Shown piece after piece: positions 38,604 through 46,505 of a stretch of DNA of 64,000 nt; within the stretch, counting starts at the first letter, position 1; each line of letters opens with the position of its first letter. The notes under the pieces are model-generated. The model had not been told where the DNA came from. It ran no database searches and saw only the letters and a program-made list of their open reading frames with translations. The DNA lies in NCBI RefSeq assembly GCF_001424425.1, contig NZ_LMPT01000006.1:1-64000 (forward strand), in the 5' to 3' direction. Source of the DNA: Acidovorax sp. Leaf191. Its GTDB lineage: Bacteria > Pseudomonadota > Gammaproteobacteria > Burkholderiales > Burkholderiaceae_C. Made by a program: the position numbers and the translations under genes.

Positions 38604-38634
38604 ATCACCCCGGGAACTACTTTCCAAATCAGGG

Positions 38635-38655
38635 TTATCGGGACTATGCCGATAA
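38635..38655. repeat. Inverted arms with seven-base centre after the AAA+ gene
   Basis: TTATCGG (38635-38641) and CCGATAA (38649-38655) are perfect inverted arms around GACTATG. The layout is that of a tyrosine-recombinase core site. It lies 32 bases past the AAA+ stop codon, near the right edge of the AT-rich island; a matching site at the left edge is not seen. A simple hairpin terminator is the alternative, but no T-run follows. Confidence 0.5.
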
Positions 38656-38731
38656 GTGTTTATTCAAAATTCCGCGAGACATTTACTTGCCTGCGCCGCA
38701 CTGAGGTTCGCCCAACGGCTCCCGGCCTTTA

Positions 38732-39202
38732 TCAGAGTTCACGGGGCACCACCCCCACCGCCTCGCACCAGCGGCGGTAGTCAGCCCGCCGATCAGCCGT
38801 GGTGATCCGCTGCAGCACCGCATGGTGCGGCCCCAGGTATTCCACGCTGCCCTTCACCACGACATGCACCAGCAGCTCTTCGGTGCCCGTCGCCTCCCAC
38901 CAGTCCACATTGCCGGCGGGCTCGTGGATGTAGTCGCCCGGCCGCACCACGCGGCCATCGTTCAGGCGGCGCTCGCCTGCCAGCGTCAGGGCGTGCACTT
39001 CGCCCGTATGCCGGTGCAGGCCCAGGCGCGTGCCGGGCGACAGGCGCATCAGTTCCACCCAACCGGCATCGTCGGGCAAGAACTGAATGGGCAGGGACCA
39101 CTTGCCTTCGCCTTCGGGAATCCATTCCGCCAGGCCCGCACGCTCCAGCGTCTGGGCCACGATCACGTCGGCAAGGGGGTTGTTCGTTGTCGTCATCGTC
39201 AT
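38732..39202 (-). CDS. Cupin-domain protein, 2,4'-dihydroxyacetophenone dioxygenase type
   Basis: 156 residues. The cupin motif 1 is seen as GTRLGLHRHTGEVHALTLAGERRL (metal-binding His-His-Glu-His pattern), and motif 2 as PGDYIHEPAGNVDWWEA. The family includes metal-dependent dioxygenases cleaving aryl ketones and related proteins. It precedes a tautomerase on the same strand by 48 bases on the downstream side, consistent with a small aromatic-catabolic unit under the divergent LysR regulator. Confidence 0.85.
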   Translation of the reverse strand: MTMTTTNNPLADVIVAQTLERAGLAEWIPEGEGKWSLPIQFLPDDAGWVELMRLSPGTRLGLHRHTGEVHALTLAGERRLNDGRVVRPGDYIHEPAGNVDWWEATGTEELLVHVVVKGSVEYLGPHHAVLQRITTADRRADYRRWCEAVGVVPREL

Positions 39203-39250
39203 GTCGGTGCTCCTGGTAGCTATTGGTTGATGGCTGGCTTGATTGCTTGC

Positions 39251-39649
39251 TTATTGCTCGGGATGCTGGTGGCGGTACTCCTGCGTGCGGCCGCCAAAGC
39301 CGTAGGCGGCGGCCCGCACGTCCTGCACGTAGACGTAGCTTTCGGGGTGCAGCGCGCCCAGCAGGCCCTCGAAGGCTGCGAACGCCTCGGCGATGTAGCG
39401 CGCCTTTTCGGCCTTGGTGTTGGTCTCGTCCACCACCTTGACGTCGAAGTAGAAGCTCGACTGCTTCAGGTCGGCCAGCGACCGGCCGGCGATGTACCAG
39501 TCGGCCGGGTCCACAAAGGTGATGACCACGGCGGTCAGGTCGCGCCGCTTGCCGAGCACGCGGGTGGTCAGGTCCAGCAGGGTTTCGGCAATGCGGACAG
39601 ACAGCTCGGGCGTGCGTTGGGCAGACACTTTGACGTTGAGGATGGGCAT
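39251..39649 (-). CDS. Tautomerase/MIF-family enzyme
   Basis: 132 residues from the ATG at 39649; the frame runs on upstream through the LysR gene but only this start exposes the catalytic Pro after Met removal (MPILNVKVSAQRTPEL). The long double-fold form, with DPADWYIAGRSLADL and KVVDETNTKAEKARYIAEAF, fits the 4-oxalocrotonate tautomerase superfamily. It probably isomerises an enol/keto ring-cleavage product. It is divergent from a LysR regulator and upstream of the cupin gene. Confidence 0.88.
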   Translation of the reverse strand: MPILNVKVSAQRTPELSVRIAETLLDLTTRVLGKRRDLTAVVITFVDPADWYIAGRSLADLKQSSFYFDVKVVDETNTKAEKARYIAEAFAAFEGLLGALHPESYVYVQDVRAAAYGFGGRTQEYRHQHPEQ

Positions 39650-39766
39650 GGAGGGCTCCTGTTGAATGCATCGGGTTGAACGAGCCTTCACTGTAGAAAT
39701 TGCGCTCCGCCACGGAAACCGCCCGTGGCGATAATGGCTTTTGCTCCGCACGCAAAGGCGCGCACG

Positions 39767-40717
39767 ATGAAACAAGAACCCCGCTCCTTCCTCCCCGATC
39801 CGGCCGACCTGCGGTGGCTGGTGCGGTCGCTCGACCTGCGCTCGTTTTCTGCGGCGGCGCGGGAGATGGATGTGGCGGTGTCGGTGGTCGCGCGTGGTGT
39901 GGACCGGCTGGAGGCCGGCTACGGTGTGCGCTTGCTGCGCCGGTCCACGCACGGCCTGTCGGCCACACCCGAGGGTGCAGAGCTGGCGCAGGAAGCGCGT
40001 GCCTTGCTGGCGCAGCTGGAGGACATCGGGGCATCGCTGTCGGACCAGCGCAGCCGCGTGGCGGGCACCTTGCGCCTGGCCTCCAGCCAGGAGATTTGCG
40101 AGGCGCTGGTGCTCCCCCACCTGGCCGACCTGCAGGCGCGCTACCCCGCGCTGCGGGTGGAGCTGCTGGCCGATGACCGCGTGGCCGACCTGGTGACGGA
40201 GGGCATCGACGTGGCGCTGCGCACCACCGTGGGCCACAGCGACCTGGTGGTGGCGCGCGCGCTGGGCCGGTTCGAGCGGCGCCTGTACGCGGCTCCGGAA
40301 TATTTGCGCCTGCACGGCACGCCCGCCGACCCCAGCGATCTGCAGCAGCACCACACCGTCACGCACACCGCGCAGGGGCTGGCGGTGACCTGGGCATTTC
40401 TCAATCCACGCGGCAACGCACAGGGCAAGCCGCTGGAGGTGACCGTGCGCTCGCGCCTGGCCGCCAGCAGTTCGGCCCTGGTGCACCACGCGCTGGTGGG
40501 CGGCGCGGGCATTGGCATGCTGTCGTGCCCGCTCGCGGCGGCCGACGTGGCGCAAGGCCGGTTGGTGGAGGTGCTGGCGCCTTTTGCGTCCCGCACGGTG
40601 CACACGCTGTACGCGGTGTCGTCACCGGGCCGGCGCAATGCGGCCAGGGTGAAGGCGGTGATTGATTTTCTGGTGAAGGCGGCCAAGGACCGGTGGGCGC
40701 TGGCGCCTGTGCGTTGA
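39767..40717 (+). CDS. LysR-type transcriptional regulator
   Basis: 316 residues from the ATG at 39767, with AAGG upstream; GTG 39725 and ATG 39734 are alternative starts. The winged helix (DLRWLVRSLDLRSFSAAAREMDVAVSVVARGVDRLEAGYGVRLLRR) is followed by the periplasmic-binding-protein-like effector domain. It is divergent from the tautomerase-cupin pair, which it most likely controls in response to a pathway intermediate. No strict T-N11-A palindrome stands out in the 117-base gap. Confidence 0.9.
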   Translation: MKQEPRSFLPDPADLRWLVRSLDLRSFSAAAREMDVAVSVVARGVDRLEAGYGVRLLRRSTHGLSATPEGAELAQEARALLAQLEDIGASLSDQRSRVAGTLRLASSQEICEALVLPHLADLQARYPALRVELLADDRVADLVTEGIDVALRTTVGHSDLVVARALGRFERRLYAAPEYLRLHGTPADPSDLQQHHTVTHTAQGLAVTWAFLNPRGNAQGKPLEVTVRSRLAASSSALVHHALVGGAGIGMLSCPLAAADVAQGRLVEVLAPFASRTVHTLYAVSSPGRRNAARVKAVIDFLVKAAKDRWALAPVR

Positions 40718-40772
40718 GGTTATTTTTTGCACCACCGGCTGGCTGGTCCGGGGGGTTCCTGAAGTTGAACAA

Positions 40773-40873
40773 CCGGTCGGGCTGAGCCTGTGGAAGCCTT
40801 GCGCGGCGGCGCTTCGACAAGCCTGTCCTGAGCCTGTCCTGAGCCTGTGGATGGGCTCAGTCAACGTGAACGG
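40773..40873. repeat. REP-like locus with tandem right arms
   Basis: CCGGTCGGGCTGAGCCTGTG faces a right half in which CTGTCCTGAGC is repeated (GACAAGCCTGTCCTGAGCC, then TGTCCTGAGCCTGTGG) before GGGCTCAGTCAACGTGAACGG. It fills the gap between the convergent LysR and methyltransferase genes. Confidence 0.8.
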
Positions 40874-40875
40874 TT

Positions 40876-41625
40876 TCAGGGCGAGTGGGCGCCGCGTTCA
40901 CTGGAGGCCGTTGCCACCCAGCCCCTGAACGCGAACCCCATGTAGAACATGCGCACATCGCCGAACCCGGCCTCGCGCAGGATCGCCTCGTCCTCCTGCG
41001 GCGTCAGCACCGCCAGCTCGGCCGCCACCTTGGCACGCCCGCGGTCGGCCATCTCCGGCGCCATGCCGGACGCCACCTGAAACGCCGCATAGCGCGACAG
41101 CCACAGGTCACGCTCCCCTGCCCCGCCTTCGCCCCGAGCACCTTCACCATCGGCCACGCTCAGGTGCACCGCGACGAACGGCGCGCCGGGCTTCAGCCGC
41201 CGCCGGATCTCGGCCACCATGGCCGCACGCTCCTCGCGCGGCACAAAGTGAAAAGTCAGCAAACACGTCGCGCCATCGAACGGCCCGGCCGGTGCGCTCT
41301 GCACATAGCCGTGGTGCAGCGCCACGCGGTCGCCCGACACGCCCGCGCTTTGCAGCCGCTGCGCGGCCAGGTCCAGCATGGGCTGGCTCGGGTCCACGCC
41401 GTCGAAGCGCCAGCCGGGGTGCGCGCGCGCCATGTCCTCCAGCTCCAGCCCGCCGCCCGCACCCACCACCAGCACCCGGCCGTCGGCGCGCACGCGCTCG
41501 GCCAGCAGGATGCGCACCATGGGCAGCAGGCTGTCGTAGCCGGGCACGTTGCGGCGGGGGCCTTCGGCGTAGCGGGCGACGGCGGCGGGGTCGGTGAAGG
41601 GGGTCGTGGTGGTGGGATGGGGCAT
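40876..41625 (-). CDS. Class I SAM-dependent methyltransferase
   Basis: 249 residues. Motif I VLVVGAGGGLELEDMARAHPGW, an acidic residue closing strand 2 (FDGVDPSQPML) and LTFHFVPREERAAMVAEIRRRLKPGAPF are the standard Rossmann methyltransferase features. The substrate is not evident; the family resembles small-molecule methyltransferases. It converges on the LysR gene and reads away from the Rrf2 gene. Confidence 0.88.
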   Translation of the reverse strand: MPHPTTTTPFTDPAAVARYAEGPRRNVPGYDSLLPMVRILLAERVRADGRVLVVGAGGGLELEDMARAHPGWRFDGVDPSQPMLDLAAQRLQSAGVSGDRVALHHGYVQSAPAGPFDGATCLLTFHFVPREERAAMVAEIRRRLKPGAPFVAVHLSVADGEGARGEGGAGERDLWLSRYAAFQVASGMAPEMADRGRAKVAAELAVLTPQEDEAILREAGFGDVRMFYMGFAFRGWVATASSERGAHSP

Positions 41626-41690
41626 GGTGTGGTGTGCGGGGGGTACGGCGTTTTGCGGTAGAGGTTGAGCCGAGGGTTGGCCGGGTTGGC

Positions 41691-41720
41691 GCAGGGTTTC
41701 GACAGGCTCAACCCGAACGG
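41691..41720. repeat. Single REP-like arm
   Basis: GACAGGCTCAACCCGAACGGG without a facing arm. It lies between the methyltransferase and Rrf2 genes, about 40 bases before copy D of the dispersed repeat. Confidence 0.7.
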
Positions 41721-41761
41721 GTAGGGGTATGCGACAGGGGGCAAAAAATACAAGACGAATT

Positions 41762-41808
41762 GGCCCTTACCGCTTTTCTAGCAAGCGCTAGCAGCTATCA
41801 ATTCAGTA
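41762..41808 (+). repeat. Dispersed repeat element, copy D
   Basis: GGCCCTTACCGCTTTTCTAG, then CAAGCGCTAGCAGCTATCAA and a terminal AGTAG. It sits in the leader of the Rrf2 gene, about 65 bases before its start, analogous to copy B before the helicase. Confidence 0.72.
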
Positions 41809-41857
41809 GTGAACCGTGAGCCCTCCAGCGCTCCTTCTGAGCCCATGCTAACATCAC

Positions 41858-41874
41858 GCAACTTTGAATGTTGC
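41858..41874 (+). promoter_or_regulatory. Inverted repeat directly before the Rrf2 start
   Basis: GCAAC (41858-41862) and GTTGC (41870-41874) flank TTTGAAT and end one base before the ATG at 41875. Position and symmetry suggest autorepression by the Rrf2 protein. Confidence 0.55.
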
Positions 41875-42363
41875 ATGAAACGAGATAGCCGCCTTTCCAA
41901 CGTCCTCCACGCGCTGCTGCACATGGCAGAGATGGATGGCCCCGCCACGTCCGAGTCGCTGGCGCAGGCCATGCAGACCCACCCTGTGGTGGTCCGCCGC
42001 CTGATGGCGGGGCTGCGGTATGCGGGTTTTGTCTCGTCGGCCAAGGGGCATGGCGGAGGGTGGGTGCTGTCGTGCCCGCTGTCCGAAGTGACCCTGCGCG
42101 ACATCCACGAAGCGCTGGGCGCGCCCACGCTGCTGGCGGTGGGCAACAGGGTGGAGAGCCCGGGCTGCATCGTCGAGCAGGCCGTCAACCGCGCGCTGAC
42201 GGACGCGTACCAGGCCGCCGAAGAGGTGCTGCTGGCCCGCCTGGGCGAGGTGACGCTGGCGCAGCTGTCGGCCGAGTTTCATCAACGCATGGTGGCCGGG
42301 TGCCACGGTCACAAGGAGATTTCTCATGGCGGCAGCAGCAATGACAACCACCCAGGCGTATGA
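41875..42363 (+). CDS. Rrf2-family transcriptional regulator
   Basis: 162 residues from the ATG at 41875 (MKRDSRLSNVLHALLHMAE, the typical family start). The winged helix includes ESLAQAMQTHPVVVRRLMAGLRYAGFVSSAKGHGGGW. Only one cysteine (GCIVEQAV) lies in the sensing region plus one near GCHGHKE, so an Fe-S cluster like IscR or NsrR is not clearly supported; a YwnA-like redox sensor is likelier. It overlaps the downstream flavoprotein gene by 38 bases, a tight coupling seen for this pair in related bacteria. Confidence 0.9.
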   Translation: MKRDSRLSNVLHALLHMAEMDGPATSESLAQAMQTHPVVVRRLMAGLRYAGFVSSAKGHGGGWVLSCPLSEVTLRDIHEALGAPTLLAVGNRVESPGCIVEQAVNRALTDAYQAAEEVLLARLGEVTLAQLSAEFHQRMVAGCHGHKEISHGGSSNDNHPGV

Positions 42364-43285
42364 GGTGATCGTGATAGGCGGCAGCTTTGCCGGCCTGTCG
42401 GCCGCGATGCAGTTGGCGCGGGCCCGGCGGCGCGTGTGCGTGGTGGATGCGGGCCAGCCGCGCAACCGGTTTGCCGCCGCGTCGCACGGCTTCTTCGGGC
42501 AGGACGGCGAGCCGCCGCTGGCGATGATCGAGCAGGCGCGCCGCAAGCTGCTGGTCTACCCCACGGTGGCGCTGCGCCAGGGCACGGCGGTGTCGGCCAC
42601 GGTGCAGCAAAGCGCGGGGTCGCCGGAGAGCGGCTTTGCCGTGGTGCTGGACGATGGCACGCACCTGGAGGCTCACAAGCTGGTACTGGCCTTTGGCGTG
42701 CAGGACGGCCTGCCCGACATCGCTGGCCTGCGCGAGCGCTGGGGCACCAGCGTGCTGCACTGCCCCTATTGCCACGGCTACGAGTTTGCGGGCCAGCGGC
42801 TGGGCGTGCTGTACCACTCGCCGCAGTCGGGCATGCACGCGCAGCTGATTGCCGACTGGGGCCCCACCACCCTCTTCCTGAACGGCGAACCCACGCTGGA
42901 ACCGGCCGAGCGCGAGCGGCTGCTGGCGCTGGGCATTGCGGTGGAGCCTGCGCGCATTGCGGTGCTGGAAGGCGACGGCGGGGCATTGCACGACGTGCGC
43001 CTGCAGGCCCACGGCGACAGCGGCGCGCGCCTGCTGCCGCTGGACGCCCTGTACGTAGCGGCCACCACGCGCCCCGCCAGCCCGCTGGCCGAGCAACTGG
43101 GCTGCGCCATGGACGACGGCCCCATGGGCCCGTGCATCCGCACCGATGCGAACAAGATGACCACGGTGCCCGGCGTGTACGCCGCGGGCGACGCCACGCT
43201 GATGCGGCACAACGCCACGCTGGCGTCGGCCGAAGGCGTGCTGGCGGGCGTGGGGGCGCACCAGGCGATGGTGTTCGGGCCATAA
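42326..43285 (+). CDS. Thioredoxin reductase-like FAD/NAD(P) oxidoreductase
   Basis: 319 residues. GGSFAGLSAAMQLARARRRVCVVDAG binds FAD, LHCPYCHGYEF supplies a CXXC redox centre as in thioredoxin reductase, and TVPGVYAAGDATLM is the second FAD motif. The NADPH motif between them is weak. Members paired with Rrf2 regulators are linked to thiol or electrophile stress. The start at 42326 lies inside the Rrf2 gene's last codons. Confidence 0.9.
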   Translation: MAAAAMTTTQAYEVIVIGGSFAGLSAAMQLARARRRVCVVDAGQPRNRFAAASHGFFGQDGEPPLAMIEQARRKLLVYPTVALRQGTAVSATVQQSAGSPESGFAVVLDDGTHLEAHKLVLAFGVQDGLPDIAGLRERWGTSVLHCPYCHGYEFAGQRLGVLYHSPQSGMHAQLIADWGPTTLFLNGEPTLEPAERERLLALGIAVEPARIAVLEGDGGALHDVRLQAHGDSGARLLPLDALYVAATTRPASPLAEQLGCAMDDGPMGPCIRTDANKMTTVPGVYAAGDATLMRHNATLASAEGVLAGVGAHQAMVFGP

Positions 43286-43610
43286 CGAGGCAGCATGGGT
43301 GGGCGCCGACGGCAGCGGGCCTTGCCTGAGGTTTTGGCTGCCGTTCTTTGAGCGCCCCCAACCGTTCGGGCTGAGCCTGTCGAAGCCCTGCGCCGCACGT
43401 CGGCAGCCCCGCCATCACCAGCCACAGGGCTCTGCGTGACCGGTTCACAGGGATGACTGCCGAGCGGACCACCGGTGCAGCCACGCTGCAAAGCCGCAAG
43501 ATCGGCCCAGTCCCGGCGCGCAGGCTGCGGCACACTGTGCGGCGCAACGCCGCGCACGCCGACCTGCGCACCGGCCTGCCAGTTCCCAACCGCCCCAGTC
43601 ATCCATCACC
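43286..43610. other. Spacer before the secreted hydrolase gene
   Basis: 325 bases without a gene. It carries one REP-like arm (43362-43388) and otherwise plain GC-rich sequence. No promoter, terminator hairpin or operator convincing enough to annotate is seen. Confidence 0.6.
43362..43388. repeat. Single REP-like arm
   Basis: CCGTTCGGGCTGAGCCTGTC followed by GAAGCCC, without a facing arm. Same family as 28277-28353. Confidence 0.75.
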
Positions 43611-44657
43611 ATGACCTCCACTGGATTCATCTCCCGCTTGCATGCCCGCTCTGGCTTTGGCAGTGCCTTTCGCTGGCTGTCCACCGCTGCGCTCTGCTGC
43701 GCCGCCACCCTGGCCCACGCCGCAGGCTTTGCCTTCATCGAGGTGCCTGCCGACCAGGACGGGCCCGCGCTGCGCGGCGCCGTGTGGTCGCCGTGCAGCA
43801 CCCCGCCGGGCCGCATCGACCTGGCGCCGCTGGTGCTGCAAGGCACGCGGGACTGCCCCGTGACCGGCCCAGGTCTGCCGCTGGTGGTGGTGTCGCACGG
43901 CGCGGGCGGATCGGCCCTGGGGCACCACGACACGGCGGCAGCGCTGGCCGATGCGGGCTATGTGGTGGCCGCCATCCACCACCCGGGCGACAATTTTCAG
44001 GACATGAGCCGCCAGGGCCACCTGTCGGCCTTTGCCACGCGGCCGGTGGACATGAAGCGGCTGACGGACTACATGCTGGGCGCATGGCCCCAGAGCAAGC
44101 AGCTGGACGCGGGCAAGGTCGGCTTCTTCGGCTTTTCACGCGGCGGCTACACGGGGCTGGTGGCCACTGGCGCGATGCCGGACTGGACGCTGCGGCCAGA
44201 CCTGTGCCCACCGCTGTCCACCCGGCCGCTGTGCGGCGAGATCCGCCGCAACGAGATACCGGCCACACCCGCGCCGGATGCGCGCATCAAGGCGGCGGTC
44301 ATCGTCGATCCCTTGAGCGTGTTCGACGCCAAGGGCCTTCGGCAGGTCGGCGTGCCGGTGCAGTTGTGGGCCTCGGCGCTGGGTGGCGACGGCGTCACGT
44401 TGAACAGCGTGGAAGCCGTGCGCCAGGGCCTGCCCCGCGCGCCCGACTGGCATCTGGCCGCCAACGCGGGTCACTATGCCTTTCTGGCGCCCTGCTCGCC
44501 GGCGTTGGCCGAGGTGGCGCCGGACATTTGCCGCGATGCGCCGGGGTTCGACCGGGTGGCTTTTCACCAGGTGTTCAATGCGCAGGTGGTGCAGTTCTTT
44601 CAGCGGCATATTCCGGCGTCTGCAACGGCAGGCATCGCGGCGGGCAAGGCGCCCTGA
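43611..44657 (+). CDS. Secreted alpha/beta-hydrolase (dienelactone hydrolase/lipase-like)
   Basis: 348 residues. A signal peptide (SAFRWLSTAALCCAATLAHAA) precedes an alpha/beta-hydrolase fold with the oxyanion segment VVVSHGAGGSALGHHDTAA, the nucleophile elbow GFSRGGYTG and a late histidine in NAGHYAFLAPC. The family hydrolyses esters or acylglycerols; PAF-acetylhydrolase-like proteins share this layout. Several cysteines suggest periplasmic disulfides. It stands alone. Confidence 0.85.
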   Translation: MTSTGFISRLHARSGFGSAFRWLSTAALCCAATLAHAAGFAFIEVPADQDGPALRGAVWSPCSTPPGRIDLAPLVLQGTRDCPVTGPGLPLVVVSHGAGGSALGHHDTAAALADAGYVVAAIHHPGDNFQDMSRQGHLSAFATRPVDMKRLTDYMLGAWPQSKQLDAGKVGFFGFSRGGYTGLVATGAMPDWTLRPDLCPPLSTRPLCGEIRRNEIPATPAPDARIKAAVIVDPLSVFDAKGLRQVGVPVQLWASALGGDGVTLNSVEAVRQGLPRAPDWHLAANAGHYAFLAPCSPALAEVAPDICRDAPGFDRVAFHQVFNAQVVQFFQRHIPASATAGIAAGKAP

Positions 44658-44708
44658 GCGGTTTTCGTCAGCGGCGGCAAGTCTGCACCGCTGACAACAT
44701 GGAGCCGC

Positions 44709-45086
44709 TCAGCGCGCATCGCAGCCGTTCACATGCACGGCGCTGTCAGGGTCGACCTTCTGGCAGGCTTTGACCTGGTTGGATTTGACCCGGCCATCCA
44801 CCCAGATCGTGATGTGGGGCTCGGAGGCCTGATGGCACCCTTTCTTTATCTGGACCTGCCCACACGCGCGCAGAACCTGGGCGGCCTTGGATTCGTCGGC
44901 ACCACGGTTTTTGACGTTATCCAGAAATGTCTGGACCTGAGTTTGCGTGTAGGGCTTTCCGGTGGCGGGATTGTTCACGTCGTTGTTGATTTCTGCATCC
45001 CAGTCCGGCTGGAACACATACGTGGGCCTGGCCAAGGCCGTCCCGCACAGCAGCACAGCAAGCACTGCAGTCATGATTTTTTTCAT
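44709..45086 (-). CDS. Small secreted protein of unknown function
   Basis: 125 residues. MKKIMTAVLAVLLCGTALARP is a clear signal peptide. The mature part has four cysteines (CGQVQIKKGC, then KACQ and NGCD), likely two disulfides, and a Gln/Asn-rich start (VNNPATGKPYTQTQVQTFLDNV). I do not recognise the family. It converges on the hydrolase gene, 51 bases away. Confidence 0.7.
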   Translation of the reverse strand: MKKIMTAVLAVLLCGTALARPTYVFQPDWDAEINNDVNNPATGKPYTQTQVQTFLDNVKNRGADESKAAQVLRACGQVQIKKGCHQASEPHITIWVDGRVKSNQVKACQKVDPDSAVHVNGCDAR

Positions 45087-45238
45087 TTTCCGCTCTCCTG
45101 AATGCCTACTCTTTGACGATTTTCGGCGCCCTCGGCTTCATCACTTGTTGAGGAAGCGAGCCCATCGTCGCGCCGACCGGACGGCTTGGCGATTACAGGA
45201 AATTACAGCGGTGTTCAGCTAAAGCGCCCCGCGCAGCG

Positions 45239-46201
45239 TCAGGCCTGCTTGGCGGACAACTGGGGCCGCCGGATCGTCCACAGCGCCGCCGCCATCAGCC
45301 CCACACCCGCCAGTTGCACGGCGCTGAGCGTGCGCCCATACACCGCCCAGTCCACCAGCACCGCGGTGAGCGGGTACACAAACTGCAGCACGGCGATGCG
45401 CCCCAGCGCCAGGCGGGCCATGCCCGCGAACAGCACCACATACGCCAGCCCCGTGTGCACCACGCCCAGGCCCAGCAGCCAGGCCCATGCGGCACCCTGC
45501 TGCGGCCAGCCCAGCACGAAGGGGGCCCACACCAGCGCCACGGCGCCCACCAGGCACTGCCACAGCGCCATCGCAAACGGGCTGATGGCCTTTTGCGTGT
45601 TGGCCAGCAGCGTGACGCCCGCGTAGCACAGCGAGCCGCCCAGGCACATCAGCACACCCGCCATGTAGCCGCCGCCACCACCACTGCTGCTGGCGGCCGC
45701 AGCCGCTGCGGTGCCGTCCAGCAGGCCGGTGGTCAGCACCAGGCCGCCCAATGCGGCCAGGGTCGCCAGCCACTGCGTGGGCGAGACGGCCTCGCGCAGG
45801 AACAGGGCCCCGAACACGATGACCCAGATGGGCTGGATGTGAAAGATCACCGTCGCCACGGCGATGGACGTGCGCGGGATGGCCGCGAAGAACAGCGCCC
45901 AGTTGAACACCATGAGCACGCCGGTGGCGCACGCCACCCAGCGGGCGCGGCCGCTGAGCAGCAGCTCGCGCCCCCGGCCCGTGGCCAGGCACCAGGCCAG
46001 CAGCGCCAGCGCGCCGAATGCGCAGCGGAACCACACCGTCACCAGCGGGTGCTGGCCCGCCTCTTCCACAAACACGCCGATGGTGCCCAGCAGCACGCCC
46101 CCGGCGATGAGCAGCCACTGGCCGTCGCGCTCGCGCTGGACAGGTGGTTGCGATGGCTCTGCGGGGGATAGGGACGCTGCGATGCCGGCTTTGAGATTCA
46201 T
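45239..46201 (-). CDS. DMT-family (EamA) membrane transporter
   Basis: 320 residues with ten predicted helices in two EamA repeats (LIAGGVLLGTIGVFVEE to LFLREAVSPTQWLATLAALGGLVL, then GVLMCLGGSLCYAGVTLLANTQKAISPF onward). A Gly/Ser/Ala run (AAAAAASSSGGGGG) sits in the loop between repeats. Substrate unknown; such exporters are often controlled by a divergent LysR regulator, which is present here with a palindromic box between the genes. Confidence 0.9.
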   Translation of the reverse strand: MNLKAGIAASLSPAEPSQPPVQRERDGQWLLIAGGVLLGTIGVFVEEAGQHPLVTVWFRCAFGALALLAWCLATGRGRELLLSGRARWVACATGVLMVFNWALFFAAIPRTSIAVATVIFHIQPIWVIVFGALFLREAVSPTQWLATLAALGGLVLTTGLLDGTAAAAAASSSGGGGGYMAGVLMCLGGSLCYAGVTLLANTQKAISPFAMALWQCLVGAVALVWAPFVLGWPQQGAAWAWLLGLGVVHTGLAYVVLFAGMARLALGRIAVLQFVYPLTAVLVDWAVYGRTLSAVQLAGVGLMAAALWTIRRPQLSAKQA

Positions 46202-46258
46202 GGGGCTGATGCTCGGGGTTTAGCGTTGTGGTGTAAAACGGATAATTCGAACGACTAA

Positions 46259-46275
46259 CATTCGATAAACGAATG
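46259..46275. promoter_or_regulatory. LysR-type box, perfect inverted repeat
   Basis: CATTCG-ATAAA-CGAATG, containing T-N11-A (46261-46273), the half-site layout of LysR regulators. It is 58 bases upstream of the exporter start and about 230 bases from the LysR start, so it most likely serves activation of the exporter gene. Confidence 0.6.
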
Positions 46276-46372
46276 CCATTGAAAATGGCGTTTGACAGAG
46301 CCCGGCATCCAACGTCTCCACACGCACCCATACGCATCCACACTCACGCACCCGCACTCACGTTCACACCGA

Positions 46373-46398
46373 CCGTTCAGGCTGAGCCTGTCGAAGCC
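46373..46398. repeat. Single REP-like arm
   Basis: CCGTTCAGGCTGAGCCTGTC then GAAGCC; no facing arm within 100 bases. Confidence 0.7.
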
Positions 46399-46505
46399 CG
46401 CCCCAATCCCTGTGCGACGGACCAGAGAATCTGCGCAGGCGCCAGCCACACGGCAAGACGCCAGATCACACCACTGCACACACCCACCGAGGCACTGTCA
46501 CCACA

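Larger units (their letters stand above)
46202..46505. other. Divergent region between exporter and LysR gene
   Basis: 304 bases without a gene. The exporter-proximal 80 bases are AT-richer and contain the LysR-type palindrome at 46259-46275. Further right lie CA-rich imperfect repeats (CGCACCC/CGCATCC, 46320-46365) and a single REP-like arm (46373-46398). Confidence 0.65.

Noticed and set aside
41875-42363. IscR/NsrR-type Fe-S regulator
   Set aside because: The three closely spaced cysteines needed for cluster ligation are not present; only isolated cysteines are seen.
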